Below are positions 33,988 through 41,990 of a stretch of 62,092 bases of DNA, in pieces. The position numbers and the translations under genes are program-made. The notes beneath the pieces are model-generated. The model was given only the letters and a program-made list of their open reading frames with translations. It did not search any database and was not told the DNA's origin. Position 1 is the first letter of the stretch. Each line of letters begins with the position of its first letter. The DNA is from Oscillospiraceae bacterium (lineage in GTDB: Bacteria > Bacillota > Clostridia > Oscillospirales > Oscillospiraceae), in assembly GCA_015067525.1 (NCBI GenBank), contig SVMH01000008.1, positions 1 through 62,092 on the forward strand, written 5' to 3'.

Positions 33988-34043
33988 GGAACAAAAAAGA
34001 AGGAAAACTTCGGGGAATAGCTTGTTAACTTTTCCGCAGCTGC

Positions 34044-35060
34044 TTACAGCAGGGTGGAGAAGTGCTTGATGGTGCGGACCATCTGAGAAACGTAGGAGTT
34101 CTCGTTGTCGTACCAGGACACGACCTGAACCTGAGTGCAGCCGTTGCCCAGATCCATGACCATGGTCTGAGTAGCGTCAAACAGGGAGCCGAAGCGCATG
34201 CCGATGACGTCGGAAGAGACGATCTCGTCCTCGGTGTAGCCGTAGGACTCGTTGGCAGCGGCCTTCATGGCGGCGTTGATCTCGGCGACGGTGACGACAC
34301 CCTCAACAACGGCGTTCAGCATGGTGGTGGAGCCGGTGGGGGTGGGAACGCGCTGGGCAGCACCGATCAGCTTGCCGTTCAGCTCGGGGATGACCAGGCC
34401 GATGGCCTTGGCAGCACCGGTGGAGTTGGGCACGATGTTGATGGCGCAGGCGCGGGAGCGGCGCAGGTCACCCTTCCTCTGGGGACCGTCCAGAGGCATC
34501 TGATCGCCGGTGTAGGCGTGGATGGTGCACATGATGCCGGACTTGATGGGAGCCAGGTCGTTCAGAGCCTTAGCCATGGGAGCCAGGCAGTTGGTGGTGC
34601 AGGAAGCGGCGGAGATGATGTTGTCTTCCTTGGTCAGGGTCTCGTGGTTGACGTTATAAACGATGGTGGGCAGGTCGTTACCGGCGGGAGCGGAGATGAC
34701 GACCTTCTTGGCGCCGGCGTCGATGTGAGCCTGAGCCTTGGCCTTGGAGGTGTAGAAGCCGGTGCACTCCAGCACGACGTCAACACCCAGCTCAGCCCAG
34801 GGCAGATCGGCGGCGTTAGCCATGGCGTAGATGGTGATCTTCTTGCCATCGACAACGATGTTGTCCTCGCCGGCCTCGACGACGTGACCCATAGCGGCGT
34901 AGTTGCCCTGGGTGGAGTCATACTTCAGCAGGTGAGCCAGCATCTTGGGGGAAGTCAGGTCGTTGATAGCGACAACCTCGAAACCCTCAGCGCCGAACAT
35001 CTGACGGAAAGCCAGACGACCGATACGGCCAAAACCATTGATTGCAACTTTGATGCTCAT
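34044..35060 (-). CDS. gap: Glyceraldehyde-3-phosphate dehydrogenase, type I
   Basis: 338 residues, full length. It is the glycolytic enzyme oxidising glyceraldehyde 3-phosphate to 1,3-bisphosphoglycerate with NAD+. Landmarks: [20 protein letters not shown] (Rossmann), VVAINDL (Asp after the second strand, as in NAD-dependent forms), the catalytic [17 protein letters not shown] with the active Cys, and [16 protein letters not shown] 35060 follows AAGGAAG; the longer frame upstream is not supported. The extreme codon bias (GGC, AAC, CTG, GTT) agrees with high expression. It is not clustered here with pgk or tpi. Confidence 0.97.
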   Translation of the reverse strand: MSIKVAINGFGRIGRLAFRQMFGAEGFEVVAINDLTSPKMLAHLLKYDSTQGNYAAMGHVVEAGEDNIVVDGKKITIYAMANAADLPWAELGVDVVLECTGFYTSKAKAQAHIDAGAKKVVISAPAGNDLPTIVYNVNHETLTKEDNIISAASCTTNCLAPMAKALNDLAPIKSGIMCTIHAYTGDQMPLDGPQRKGDLRRSRACAINIVPNSTGAAKAIGLVIPELNGKLIGAAQRVPTPTGSTTMLNAVVEGVVTVAEINAAMKAAANESYGYTEDEIVSSDVIGMRFGSLFDATQTMVMDLGNGCTQVQVVSWYDNENSYVSQMVRTIKHFSTLL

Positions 35061-35136
35061 AATGTTTTTCTTCCTTCCTATGATGTGAAATGTGCCATAA
35101 ACAGGCAAAACATCTCAAATGTATGGTACGTTTAGT

Positions 35137-35164
35137 ATTATATGCGTATTTGTGAAAAAATCAA
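35137..35164 (-). promoter_or_regulatory. Promoter of gap
   Basis: On the complement: TTGATT, 16 bp, TATAAT. Confidence 0.72.
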
Positions 35165-35212
35165 CCCTTTTCTGCGAAAATTTTAAGACTTCCCGAAAAT
35201 AGACGAAAAGGC

Positions 35213-35241
35213 TTGTTTTTTGGCATTTTTTTTGGTATAGT
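35213..35241 (+). promoter_or_regulatory. Promoter of the kinase-like gene
   Basis: TTGTTT, 17 bp, TATAGT, about 80 bp upstream of the start. Confidence 0.6.
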
Positions 35242-35322
35242 TTGGCCGTAGCGGTGGTTTTTGCCGGACATAATCCGTAGCGATTTTCGCAACTTTATGG
35301 ATAGGATAGGAGGCGCATGCGC

Positions 35323-36135
35323 ATGGCACAATATGAACAGGAACGGCTGCTCAATGAGATCCTGCCCAACGTGGCATCTCAGCTGCGCGGCCCTCTGGGC
35401 AATATGCATGTTGCCATCCAGCGCATGACGCCGCAGGACGGCACCGACGAAAAGGCCGAGCGCAACATGGCCATTCTGGCGCAGAGCTATTACCGCACCA
35501 TGCGTCTGGTGAACAACCTGTCCGCTGCGCCCATGCTGCTGGACACCACGCCGTTTTTAACGGCCAATGTGGAGCTGGTGGCGTGGCTGAAGGGTCTGGT
35601 GGCGCAGGCCCAGCCGCTGGCGGAGGAGGCCGGCGTGGAGGTGCGCTTCACTTCGCCGCTGCCCCATCACAGCGTGGCCATTCATAAGGAGCATATGGAG
35701 CGTCTGGTGTGGAATCTGCTGTCCAACGCCATGAAGTTTACGCCCAGCGGCGGAACTGTTACCGTGTCGCTGCGTCTGAGCGGCCAGCAGGTACTGCTGG
35801 AGGTTTCGGATACCGGCTGCGGCATCAGTGAGGAGCTGCAGGAAACGGTGTTTGACCGCTATCTCCATCCGGAGCGGATGGATCCCCAGCCCCACGGTCT
35901 GGGTCTGGGTCTGCCCCTGTGCCGCCGCATTGCCGAAGGCCACGGCGGCCGCCTTGTGCTGCGCTCCCACGTGGGCGAAGGCACCACCGTCACGGTGGCG
36001 CTGCCGGATAAAAAGCATCTGGTGGCCGTGGTGCGCGAGCCCGGTTTCCACTATGCCGGCGGCTTCCAGCCGGTGCTGATGGAGCTGAGCGACGCCCTGC
36101 CTTACGGTGCATTCCGCGCCCGGCATATCGACTGA
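35323..36135 (+). CDS. Soluble histidine-kinase-like protein lacking the phospho-accepting His
   Basis: 270 residues, no membrane segment or sensor domain. The C-terminal HATPase domain is intact: N box NLLSNAMKFTPSGG (about 130), G1 box VSDTGCGIS, G2 GLGLGLPLCRRIAEGHGG and a closing GEGTTVTVALP. The N-terminal dimerisation helix reads ILPNVASQLRGPLGNM, aligning with NVSHELRTPL of normal kinases: the His of the H box is Ser here. A 40-residue tail of unknown role follows the ATPase domain. ATG 35323 is 9 bp after AGGAGG (ATG 35317 is only 3 bp away). Orphan gene with no partner regulator. It may be a pseudo-kinase, a phosphatase-only protein or an ATP-dependent binding partner. Confidence 0.8.
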   Translation: MAQYEQERLLNEILPNVASQLRGPLGNMHVAIQRMTPQDGTDEKAERNMAILAQSYYRTMRLVNNLSAAPMLLDTTPFLTANVELVAWLKGLVAQAQPLAEEAGVEVRFTSPLPHHSVAIHKEHMERLVWNLLSNAMKFTPSGGTVTVSLRLSGQQVLLEVSDTGCGISEELQETVFDRYLHPERMDPQPHGLGLGLPLCRRIAEGHGGRLVLRSHVGEGTTVTVALPDKKHLVAVVREPGFHYAGGFQPVLMELSDALPYGAFRARHID

Positions 36136-36142
36136 ATGTTGC

Positions 36143-36166
36143 TGACCCCGGCGCAAGCCGGGGTCA
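36143..36166 (+). terminator. Hairpin after the kinase-like gene
   Basis: TGACCCCGGC / GCCGGGGTCA with a GCAA tetraloop; no T run follows, so termination would be partial. mnmA has no other evident promoter. Confidence 0.5.
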
Positions 36167-36205
36167 TGCTGTATCAAACCTTCCCAAGGAGGGAACAAAA
36201 GGGTT

Positions 36206-37243
36206 ATGACGAACAAGAAAGTTTTGGTGGCCACGTCCGGCGGCGTGGACAGCAGCGCGGCGGCCGTGCTGCTGCAGCGGCAGGGCTACCGCGTGGACGG
36301 CGCTATGCTGGATCTGCTGCCCTGCGGCAATGACACCGCCGACGCTGAGGCGGTGGCCCGCCGTCTGGGCATGGCGTTCCGCGTCATCGACGGCGCGCAG
36401 CCCTTCGCCGCAGAGGTGATGGACCGCTTTGTATCCGAATACTGTGCCGGCCGCACGCCCAACCCCTGCATCGACTGCAACCGCTGTCTGAAATTCGGTC
36501 TCTTTCTCGATGCGGCGCTGGAGCTGGGCTATGATTATATCGCCACCGGCCACTATGCCCGGGTGGCTCACGGTGCCGAAACCGGGCAATACCGCCTGCT
36601 GCGGGGGCTTGACCGCCGCAAGGACCAGAGCTATATGCTCTACCAGCTGACGCAGCGCCAGCTTTCCCACCTGCTGCTGCCGGTGGGCGAATATGAAAAG
36701 AGCGAGATCCGCGACCACGCCCGGGCGGCAGGTCTGGAAAACGCCGACAAATCCGACTCGCAGGACATCTGCTTCATCCCCGATGGAGATTATGCCCGTT
36801 TCCTGCGCGAATATGGTGGCGTGGAAATGGAAGCGGGCGATTTTGTGGATGGCACCGGCCGCGTGCTGGGCCGCCATAAGGGCCTTCCCTGCTACACCAC
36901 CGGCCAGCGCAAGGGTCTGGGCGTGTCCGCCGGCCGGCATGTGTATGTGGTGCGGAAAAACGCCGCCGACAATACCATTTTGCTGGGCGATGAAGAAGAT
37001 CTCTATACCGATACGCTGACCGCCTGCCGCGTCAACTGGATATCGGGCGAGGCGCCTGCACGGCCCGTCCGCTGCACCGCCAAAACGCGCTACAGTCAGA
37101 CCGAGGCGGAAGCCACCGCCGAAGCGCTGCCGGAGGGCCGGCTGCGCCTGACATTCGATACACCCCAGCGAGCCGTCACCGCCGGGCAGGCGGTGGTGCT
37201 CTACCGCGGCGAGGAAGTCCTCGGCGGCGGAACGATCGAATAA
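36206..37243 (+). CDS. mnmA: tRNA-specific 2-thiouridylase
   Basis: 345 residues. MnmA transfers sulfur to U34 of Lys, Glu and Gln tRNAs. The PP-loop SGGVDSSAAAVLL is near the N-terminus; the first catalytic Cys lies in GRTPNPCIDCNR (about residue 90) and the second in KSDSQDICFIPDG (about 190); YTTGQRKGLGVSAG is also typical. It is complete at its C-terminus although slightly shorter than E. coli MnmA. ATG 36206 has AAGGAGGG about 15 bp upstream and AAAGGG closer. A strong terminator follows. Confidence 0.95.
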   Translation: MTNKKVLVATSGGVDSSAAAVLLQRQGYRVDGAMLDLLPCGNDTADAEAVARRLGMAFRVIDGAQPFAAEVMDRFVSEYCAGRTPNPCIDCNRCLKFGLFLDAALELGYDYIATGHYARVAHGAETGQYRLLRGLDRRKDQSYMLYQLTQRQLSHLLLPVGEYEKSEIRDHARAAGLENADKSDSQDICFIPDGDYARFLREYGGVEMEAGDFVDGTGRVLGRHKGLPCYTTGQRKGLGVSAGRHVYVVRKNAADNTILLGDEEDLYTDTLTACRVNWISGEAPARPVRCTAKTRYSQTEAEATAEALPEGRLRLTFDTPQRAVTAGQAVVLYRGEEVLGGGTIE

Positions 37244-37279
37244 AAAAGGAGCCTTGTGCCACGCATAAGGCTCCTTTTA
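37244..37279. terminator. Terminator after mnmA, shared with a convergent small gene
   Basis: AAAAGGAGCCTT (37244-37255) pairs with AAGGCTCCTTTT (37267-37278). It is AT-flanked on both sides and so may serve both directions. Confidence 0.9.
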
Positions 37280-37348
37280 TCGTTCGCTGATCCGCCATTC
37301 CTCCTGGTAGATCATGTCGTCAATGTCCAACGGTTTCCTCGGCTCCAT
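37277..37348 (-). CDS. Candidate 23-residue micro-protein
   Basis: Reads MEPRKPLDIDDMIYQEEWR and four more residues, ending just before the terminator. It has a good ribosome site (GGGAGGG, 6 bp spacing) and a start inside the 48-bp repeat that recurs at 38631-38678, where the same leader and first three codons precede a different frame. Peptide of mixed charge with no transmembrane segment. Function unknown; conservation would decide whether it is real. Confidence 0.4.
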   Translation of the reverse strand: MEPRKPLDIDDMIYQEEWRISER

Positions 37349-37387
37349 GTGCGCCCTCCCTTCTGCGCTTCTGTCTATACCGGACAG
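37340..37387. repeat. 48-bp direct repeat, left copy
   Basis: Matches 38631-38678 with one mismatch. Read on the complement it contains the inverted repeat CTGTC-N7-GACAG, a GGGAGGG ribosome site and ATGGAGCCG, i.e. the leader and start of a small gene. The two copies bracket 1.24 kb holding the SOS-type promoter, the RHH gene and the HNH gene. Confidence 0.85.
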
Positions 37388-37432
37388 CTACAATGCAATG
37401 TTTTGGCATTGCCCTTGTGGGCAAGGGTACTA

Positions 37433-37461
37433 TTGAAAGCATTTGCATACATGTGTATACT
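37433..37461 (+). promoter_or_regulatory. Promoter of the RHH-HNH unit
   Basis: TTGAAA, 17 bp, TATACT, about 100 bp upstream of the RHH start. The predicted start of transcription coincides with the LexA-type box. Confidence 0.7.
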
Positions 37462-37468
37462 TTTGTAT

Positions 37469-37482
37469 CGAACGAACGTTCT
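37469..37482. promoter_or_regulatory. LexA (SOS) box
   Basis: CGAACGAACGTTCT matches the Gram-positive LexA consensus CGAACRNRYGTTYG at all but the last base. It lies 8 bp after the -10, where repressor would occlude initiation. Confidence 0.65.
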
Positions 37483-37564
37483 ATTTTGTTGCAGGAAATT
37501 TCATCATCATTGCGGGCAGGTGTGCTACAGTACGATGCCAGGAAACTTGAAAGGGGGTGGAATC

Positions 37565-37765
37565 GTGGAACGGAACAGGCAGCGCAAGTGGGACAAGAAG
37601 CACCTGCGGACGGTCTCAACGCATTTGACCTACAAAGACTGGGCGCGTCTGCAGATGATTTGTCAAGCTGAGGGCACCAAGCCGTACCGCCTGCTGAGGG
37701 ACTACCTCAAACACTACATGGCCGCGGCAGAACGGCGGTTGTTCGACCCGCGCGCCTATCGGTGA
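37565..37765 (+). CDS. Small ribbon-helix-helix-like protein
   Basis: 66 residues, very basic. After a Lys/Arg start (MERNRQRKWDKKH) comes LRTVSTHLTYKDWARLQMIC, a beta strand plus helix as in Arc/MetJ or mobilisation-type RHH proteins, then a second helix (KPYRLLRDYLKHYMAAAERR). It probably binds DNA as a dimer. GTG 37565 is 7 bp after AAAGGGGG. Downstream of a LexA-type box and upstream of an HNH gene, within an island flanked by 48-bp repeats, so a regulator or accessory DNA-binding protein of a mobile unit is likely. Confidence 0.7.
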   Translation: MERNRQRKWDKKHLRTVSTHLTYKDWARLQMICQAEGTKPYRLLRDYLKHYMAAAERRLFDPRAYR

Positions 37766-38038
37766 CGCCGCCCGCACAACGGCTTGTGCTGTGATTCTCC
37801 ATCTGGCACTACATCTTGTGCTCCCTCTTTCTGTGCTTGGCCCATCGTGGCAGACGGTCAAGGCCAAGACAAGCGGCCCGCCGGCGGGTCTGCGCCCCGC
37901 CCAAGCGGTGCCGGCCTGCGTTCGTGGCCATACATGGCCCCGCCCGCGTCCGTTCCCGCTTGGCCCTTGCGGGCATGGCGGGCCGGCCTTGACTACGCCC
38001 GCCATACTTGGGCCATCACATGAAAGGGGGACACTTCG

Positions 38039-38335
38039 ATGATAAGTGCCAATATTCCAAATCACGTTCGCAAAGCCGTTTACAAGCGGGACGGCTACCG
38101 CTGCGCGCTGTGCGACAACAACCGCGGCCTGCAGATTCACCACTACGTCAGCCGCGGCCAGGGCGGCTGCAATCACCCCATGAATCTCATCACGCTCTGC
38201 TGGAACTGCCATGCCATCATTCATGGCACCAGGCTGCCTGGATACGATTTCATGGGGCAGGATGACCTCATCCAGGCGTGCGCAGAATACCTGGGAGACT
38301 ACTATGCTCCGGATTGGTATCCTTACGATGGGTGA
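38039..38335 (+). CDS. HNH endonuclease
   Basis: 98 residues. The whole protein is an HNH unit: HVRKAVYKRDGYRCALCDNN (first zinc Cys pair), LQIHHYVSRGQGG (catalytic His), NLITLCWNCHAIIHG (Asn, second Cys pair and final His). Such small HNH proteins nick or cut DNA and are common in phages, mobile elements and restriction systems; no methylase or toxin partner is adjacent. ATG 38039 follows AAAGGGGG by 8 bp, the same style of ribosome site as the RHH gene 270 bp upstream. That 270-bp gap (37766-38038) is GC-rich, with the palindrome CCCGCCGGCGGG, and holds no gene I can support. Confidence 0.82.
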   Translation: MISANIPNHVRKAVYKRDGYRCALCDNNRGLQIHHYVSRGQGGCNHPMNLITLCWNCHAIIHGTRLPGYDFMGQDDLIQACAEYLGDYYAPDWYPYDG

Positions 38336-38349
38336 CGCTTCGGCGTCAC
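38332..38349 (+). terminator. Hairpin at the end of the HNH gene
   Basis: GTGACGC-TTCG-GCGTCAC overlaps the stop codon; stable UUCG loop but a poor T run. Confidence 0.5.
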
Positions 38350-38630
38350 TCTTACTGGCAATCAAGCGGTGCGCCGGCGGGGCCCACCCCCGCGGGTGCA
38401 GCCTGCGCCGGTGCCGCCACAATGCGGCGGCCCTCGGCGCGCCTGCCCCCTTGGCGTGCGCGCCCCCGCCCGCCGGCGCTGTGCCGTCCTGGCTGATGCC
38501 AGACCGGCACGATTTGAATACTGCGCGGTGCTCGGCCGCTCGCGGCCTGTGCCCTTGCTCTCGTCGCCGCCGGCCCTGTTTCATTGCGGGGGGTGGTGCC
38601 GGCGGCTCCTCGGCGGGGGTTGGTGCGGGG
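38350..38630. other. GC-rich stretch without supported gene
   Basis: Very GC-rich with many short GC inverted repeats (for example CCCGCGGG). A complement-strand frame of about 95 codons starts at the ATG within the right-hand 48-bp repeat, but its product is a Pro/Arg/Ala-rich low-complexity chain and I do not call it a gene. It may be a decayed or non-coding part of the island. Confidence 0.5.
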
Positions 38631-38678
38631 CGGCTCCATGTGCGCCCTCCCTTCTGCGATTCTGTCTATACCGGACAG
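38631..38678. repeat. 48-bp direct repeat, right copy
   Basis: See 37340-37387; one base differs (GCGA here versus GCGC there). It ends 36 bp from the stop of the neighbouring membrane-protein gene. Confidence 0.85.
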
Positions 38679-38713
38679 TATATGCAGTGGGTGCGGGGAC
38701 GATGCCTGTCTTT

Positions 38714-39259
38714 TCAGCCGCGGAAGAGCTTTCCCCGCCATCTGCGGCGGTAGAGCAGGGTGAAGCGCTGCAGGACCTTGTCAAAAAGCAGCCAGATCAC
38801 ACAACCCAGCAGTACGGTGACCAGCAGCAATATTTGCCCGCCGCCGGTGTATTCTTCGGCAAGGTATTCCATCCCCAGCACAAAAATAGCCAGAGAGTAC
38901 ATGACGCTCACCGCCGCAGCAAAAAGGAGCAGCTTCACAAGGCCGGACAGAAGTTTGCCGGGGATCGTGCAGTTAATTCGGGGCCGCAGCACCGGAAACC
39001 AGCCCAGAAAAAGATAGAGAAGCGCTACTTCCTTGTCCGGCGTCAGCAGAAGCGCCAAAATGGAAACAGCGGCGTAAAAAAGAAGTGCCGTTTTTCCGCC
39101 GTATTCTTCCAGTACCGGCAACGTGCACAGCATAGCCAGAACAGGGCAGCAGAAGGTGGCTAAGGGCAGCAGGCCGCCCATGTTTAAAAGCACAAGAGCC
39201 AGAGCGGCCAGCACGCCGCACAGTGCCAGACGGCGGCTGCTATCGCGGAATCTGCTCAT
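38714..39259 (-). CDS. Small polytopic membrane protein, family not identified
   Basis: 181 residues with about five hydrophobic segments (12-32, 35-50, 58-75, 105-130, 140-160) and a basic C-terminus (RRRWRGKLF). The start (RRLALCGVLAALALVLLNMG) resembles ECF-transporter S components and related six-helix proteins, but I cannot assign it. Its ATG overlaps the stop of the inositol-monophosphatase-like gene (ATGA), so it is the last gene of the response regulator-kinase-phosphatase operon. Confidence 0.7.
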   Translation of the reverse strand: MSRFRDSSRRLALCGVLAALALVLLNMGGLLPLATFCCPVLAMLCTLPVLEEYGGKTALLFYAAVSILALLLTPDKEVALLYLFLGWFPVLRPRINCTIPGKLLSGLVKLLLFAAAVSVMYSLAIFVLGMEYLAEEYTGGGQILLLVTVLLGCVIWLLFDKVLQRFTLLYRRRWRGKLFRG

Positions 39260-40026
39260 GCCAGGAATTCCTGAATATCCCCGATGAGGCTGTGGCAGGC
39301 CGCGTTGGCAGCAAAGACGGAGCAGTTATGCAGCACGTCCAGCGGCGTGCCGTCCATCTGCGTCACTTTGCCGCCTGCCTCGGTGAGGATCAGGCTGCCG
39401 GCCGCGATATCCCAGGGCCGCAGGCGGCACTCGAAGAACACCTCCACGCGGCCTGCGGCGATGTAGCACAGATCCAGCGCTGCCGCGCCCAGACGGCGGA
39501 AGTCGCCCACGCGGTCATAGAGGGTGCGCATGATGGCAAAGTGGCGGTCGGTCAGCTCCCGGTCATAGGCGGTGGAGCCGCACAGCAGAATGCCGTGAGA
39601 GGGGTCGGAATCGCTGACATGGATGGGTTTGCCGTTGAGGGTGGCACCCTTGCCCCGCTGGGCGGCAAACAGCTCACCGCGGTAGGGGTTATATACCACG
39701 CCATACTCGGAAACACCGTTTCTCGCCAGCGCCACGGAGATGTTGCTGTGGCCGAAGTCGCGCACAAAGTTGGCCGTGCCGTCAATGGGGTCCACGATGA
39801 AGGTCCACTCGGTGGCGATCTCCCCGTGCTCGCCCTCCTCCCCAAGGAAGCCGGCCTCCGGCATCAGTTGGAGCAGCTCCCGGTACAAAAAGGCCTGCAC
39901 GGCGGTGTCGTACTGGGTCACCACGTCGATGTGGCTGCTCTTTTCGGTGATGTTTTCGGAAACGTCGTGGACGCCGCGGATCATTTCGCCGGCCTCCTCC
40001 ACAACGCGGATGATTTTTTGAAGCAT
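39256..40026 (-). CDS. Inositol monophosphatase-family phosphatase
   Basis: 256 residues. Li+-sensitive, Mg2+-dependent sugar-phosphate phosphatases of the IMPase/SuhB/CysQ group. The metal-binding motifs are complete: GFLGEEGEHG (about residue 60), FIVDPIDGTANFVRDF (about 80) and CRLRPWDIAAGSLILTEAGG (about 205). Substrate could be inositol phosphate, 3'-phosphoadenosine 5'-phosphate or another sugar phosphate. ATG 40026 is 8 bp after AGGAGG. 20 bp downstream of the sensor kinase and overlapping the next gene. Confidence 0.9.
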   Translation of the reverse strand: MLQKIIRVVEEAGEMIRGVHDVSENITEKSSHIDVVTQYDTAVQAFLYRELLQLMPEAGFLGEEGEHGEIATEWTFIVDPIDGTANFVRDFGHSNISVALARNGVSEYGVVYNPYRGELFAAQRGKGATLNGKPIHVSDSDPSHGILLCGSTAYDRELTDRHFAIMRTLYDRVGDFRRLGAAALDLCYIAAGRVEVFFECRLRPWDIAAGSLILTEAGGKVTQMDGTPLDVLHNCSVFAANAACHSLIGDIQEFLA

Positions 40027-40046
40027 AGTCGTTTCCTCCTGCAAAA

Positions 40047-41240
40047 TTATCGTTTCAGCGGCAGCGTGACAGTAAATCGGGTGGATCGCTCGTCGCTCTC
40101 GGCACGGATGGTGCCGCCGTGGTCGTGAGCGATGGCCTGTGCGATGGAAAGGCCCAAGCCGAAGCTGCCGTGGTCGCTGCGGCTGGGATCGGCGCGGTAA
40201 AAGCGCTCGAAAAGGTGGGGCAGATGCTCGGGCGGTATGGGCGCGCCCGTGTTTTCCACCGTCAGCACCGCCTGCCGCTCCTGCCGCAGCAGACGCAGCG
40301 TTACGGTGCTGCCCGCGGGGGCGTATTTGATGGCGTTGTCCAGCAAAATACCGCTCAGCTGCCGCAGCCGGCCGGCGTCACCGGAGAGCAGCAGGCCCTC
40401 CTGAATGTCATATTGCAGCAGCCGGCCCGCCTCATAGGCCACCGGTTCAAAGCGCAGCGCCGTTTCGGCGGCCAGATCGCTCAGGTCGGTGTCGGTGAAG
40501 GCCGACTTGGGCTGCCCGTCTTCGGTGCGGGCCAGCGTCAGCATGTCCTCCACCAGCGTGCGCATCCGCTGTCCCTCGGCCTTGATGTTGTCCACATAGC
40601 CGGCTGCCTCACCGTCCGTGTGCTCTTCCAGCAGCTCTGCGGAGGAGAGCACCACCGTCAGAGGCGTTTTCAGCTCGTGGGATGCGTCGGAGAGGAAGCG
40701 GCGCTGTTCGCGCCACGCCTTTTCCACCGGCCGGGTAATGAGTCCGGAGAGGAAGTAGCAGCACACCAGCAGCACGGCAATGGCCGCAAAGCCGATCACC
40801 AGCCATGTGCGCACCAGCGAGCGCAGCGTGGCCTGCTCCAGCGAGCTGTCGGTAAAGGCGATGCGCAGACCCAGCGGCGCGCTCTGGCGCAGATAGCGCA
40901 GATGATAGTCTGCCAATACACCGGCTTCGGCCGGCTCTGCCAGACAGTCGGTCACGATCTGGCGCAGCGTGGCCTCATCCAGCTGGTAATAGGCGCTGCC
41001 GGAGATACGGATGGTGCCGGTAGGATAGACCTCCGCCACAAAACAGGGCTGGTTGCCCTCCTGCCCGGGACGGAACAGATCGCCGCCGCTGCCCATCAGG
41101 GCCTGACGCAGCTGCTGTTCGGCGTTTTGCTGCAGACTGGTGCGGGCGGTGAAATAGGTGCCGGAAAAAACAGCCAGTAAAATGGCGGTGACAAACAGCA
41201 TCGTCAGCCCCACCACTTTCCAGCGAAGCTTGCGGATCAT
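40047..41240 (-). CDS. Membrane sensor histidine kinase
   Basis: 397 residues. Two transmembrane helices (about 10-30 and 145-168) enclose a ~110-residue extracytoplasmic sensor; a short linker leads to HisKA with FLSDASHELKTPLTVVLSS (phospho-accepting His present), then HATPase: LLDNAIKYAPAGS (N box), VENTGAPI (G1, with Asn instead of the usual Asp), LFERFYRADPSRS (F box) and GSFGLGLSIAQAIAHDHGG (G2). Its start overlaps the end of the response regulator gene, so the two form a cognate pair. The stimulus is unknown. Confidence 0.92.
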   Translation of the reverse strand: MIRKLRWKVVGLTMLFVTAILLAVFSGTYFTARTSLQQNAEQQLRQALMGSGGDLFRPGQEGNQPCFVAEVYPTGTIRISGSAYYQLDEATLRQIVTDCLAEPAEAGVLADYHLRYLRQSAPLGLRIAFTDSSLEQATLRSLVRTWLVIGFAAIAVLLVCCYFLSGLITRPVEKAWREQRRFLSDASHELKTPLTVVLSSAELLEEHTDGEAAGYVDNIKAEGQRMRTLVEDMLTLARTEDGQPKSAFTDTDLSDLAAETALRFEPVAYEAGRLLQYDIQEGLLLSGDAGRLRQLSGILLDNAIKYAPAGSTVTLRLLRQERQAVLTVENTGAPIPPEHLPHLFERFYRADPSRSDHGSFGLGLSIAQAIAHDHGGTIRAESDERSTRFTVTLPLKR

Positions 41241-41917
41241 TCCTCCACCTCCAGACAGTAGCCCACCAGACGCACGGTGCGGATTCTGGCGGCGGAATGC
41301 AGGTGGCTCAGCTTGCGGCGCAGGAAGGAGATGTAGACCTCCACGTTGTTATCCTCCGCCTCGGAGTCGTAGCCCCATACCTTCACCAGCAGCTGTTCCT
41401 TGGTGAGGATGTGCTTATAGTTGCGCATCAAAAGCTCCATCAGGTCGTATTCCCTCCGGCTCAGACGCACGGAGCGCTCGGCGCAGCACAAGAGGAAGGT
41501 GCCCGGCTCCAGACGCAGATCGGCGCAGGCGATGGTGTTGTCTGTGCGGCTCTCGCCGCCGCTGCGGCGCAGCAGCAGGCGCACGCAGGCCAGCAGCTCC
41601 TGCGCTTCAAAGGGTTTGGTGAGATAGTAGTCGGCGCCGCTGTCCAGACCGCGGACGCGGTCTTCCACATCGCTGCGGGCCGTCAGCATCAGCACGGGCG
41701 TGGTGTGGCCGCCGCCGCGCAGCTGCTGCAGCAGGGAAAAGCCGTCCAGCCCCGGCAGCATGCCGTCCAGAACGATCAGGTCGTAAATACCGCTGGCGGC
41801 GTTGTCCAGTCCGGTAAGGCCGTCATGACACACATCGGCGGTGTAGCCCTGCCGGCGCATCAGCTCGGAAAGCGTGGAAGCAAGACGCACTTCGTCTTCA
41901 ATGATCAGGATCCGCAC
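41237..41917 (-). CDS. OmpR/PhoB-family response regulator
   Basis: 226 residues. Receiver domain (1-115): MRILIIEDEVRLASTL with the acidic pair, LIVLDGMLPGLDG (phospho-accepting Asp), VLMLTARS and YYLTKPFEAQELL (conserved Lys). C-terminal winged HTH (130-226): RLSRREYDLMELLMRN, VWGYDSEAEDNNVEVYISFLRRKL (family pattern) and RIRTVRLVGYCL. It heads an operon with the sensor kinase, an IMPase-like phosphatase and a membrane protein. Target genes are not evident. Confidence 0.95.
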   Translation of the reverse strand: MRILIIEDEVRLASTLSELMRRQGYTADVCHDGLTGLDNAASGIYDLIVLDGMLPGLDGFSLLQQLRGGGHTTPVLMLTARSDVEDRVRGLDSGADYYLTKPFEAQELLACVRLLLRRSGGESRTDNTIACADLRLEPGTFLLCCAERSVRLSRREYDLMELLMRNYKHILTKEQLLVKVWGYDSEAEDNNVEVYISFLRRKLSHLHSAARIRTVRLVGYCLEVEE

Positions 41918-41950
41918 AAAGTGCCTCCTTTCGGGAATCGCAAGGTGTAA

Positions 41951-41984
41951 AGCCCCTCTGAAAGCAGAGGCGTTCAGAGGGGCT
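41951..41984 (-). terminator. Terminator of the DUF4340 gene
   Basis: AGCCCCTCTGA / TCAGAGGGGCT around a 12-nt loop, between the DUF4340 stop and the response regulator start; only a short T run on the complement. Confidence 0.65.
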
Positions 41985-41990
41985 GCAGGT

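Noticed and set aside
37616-38584. 322-codon complement frame over the RHH-HNH island
   Set aside because: Antisense to the RHH and HNH genes; Arg/Pro/Ala-rich product with no recognisable domain or ribosome site.
38352-38639. Complement frame of about 95 codons starting in the right 48-bp repeat
   Set aside because: It has a good ribosome site copied with the repeat, but the product is low-complexity Pro/Arg/Ala sequence; it is mentioned only as part of the repeat finding.
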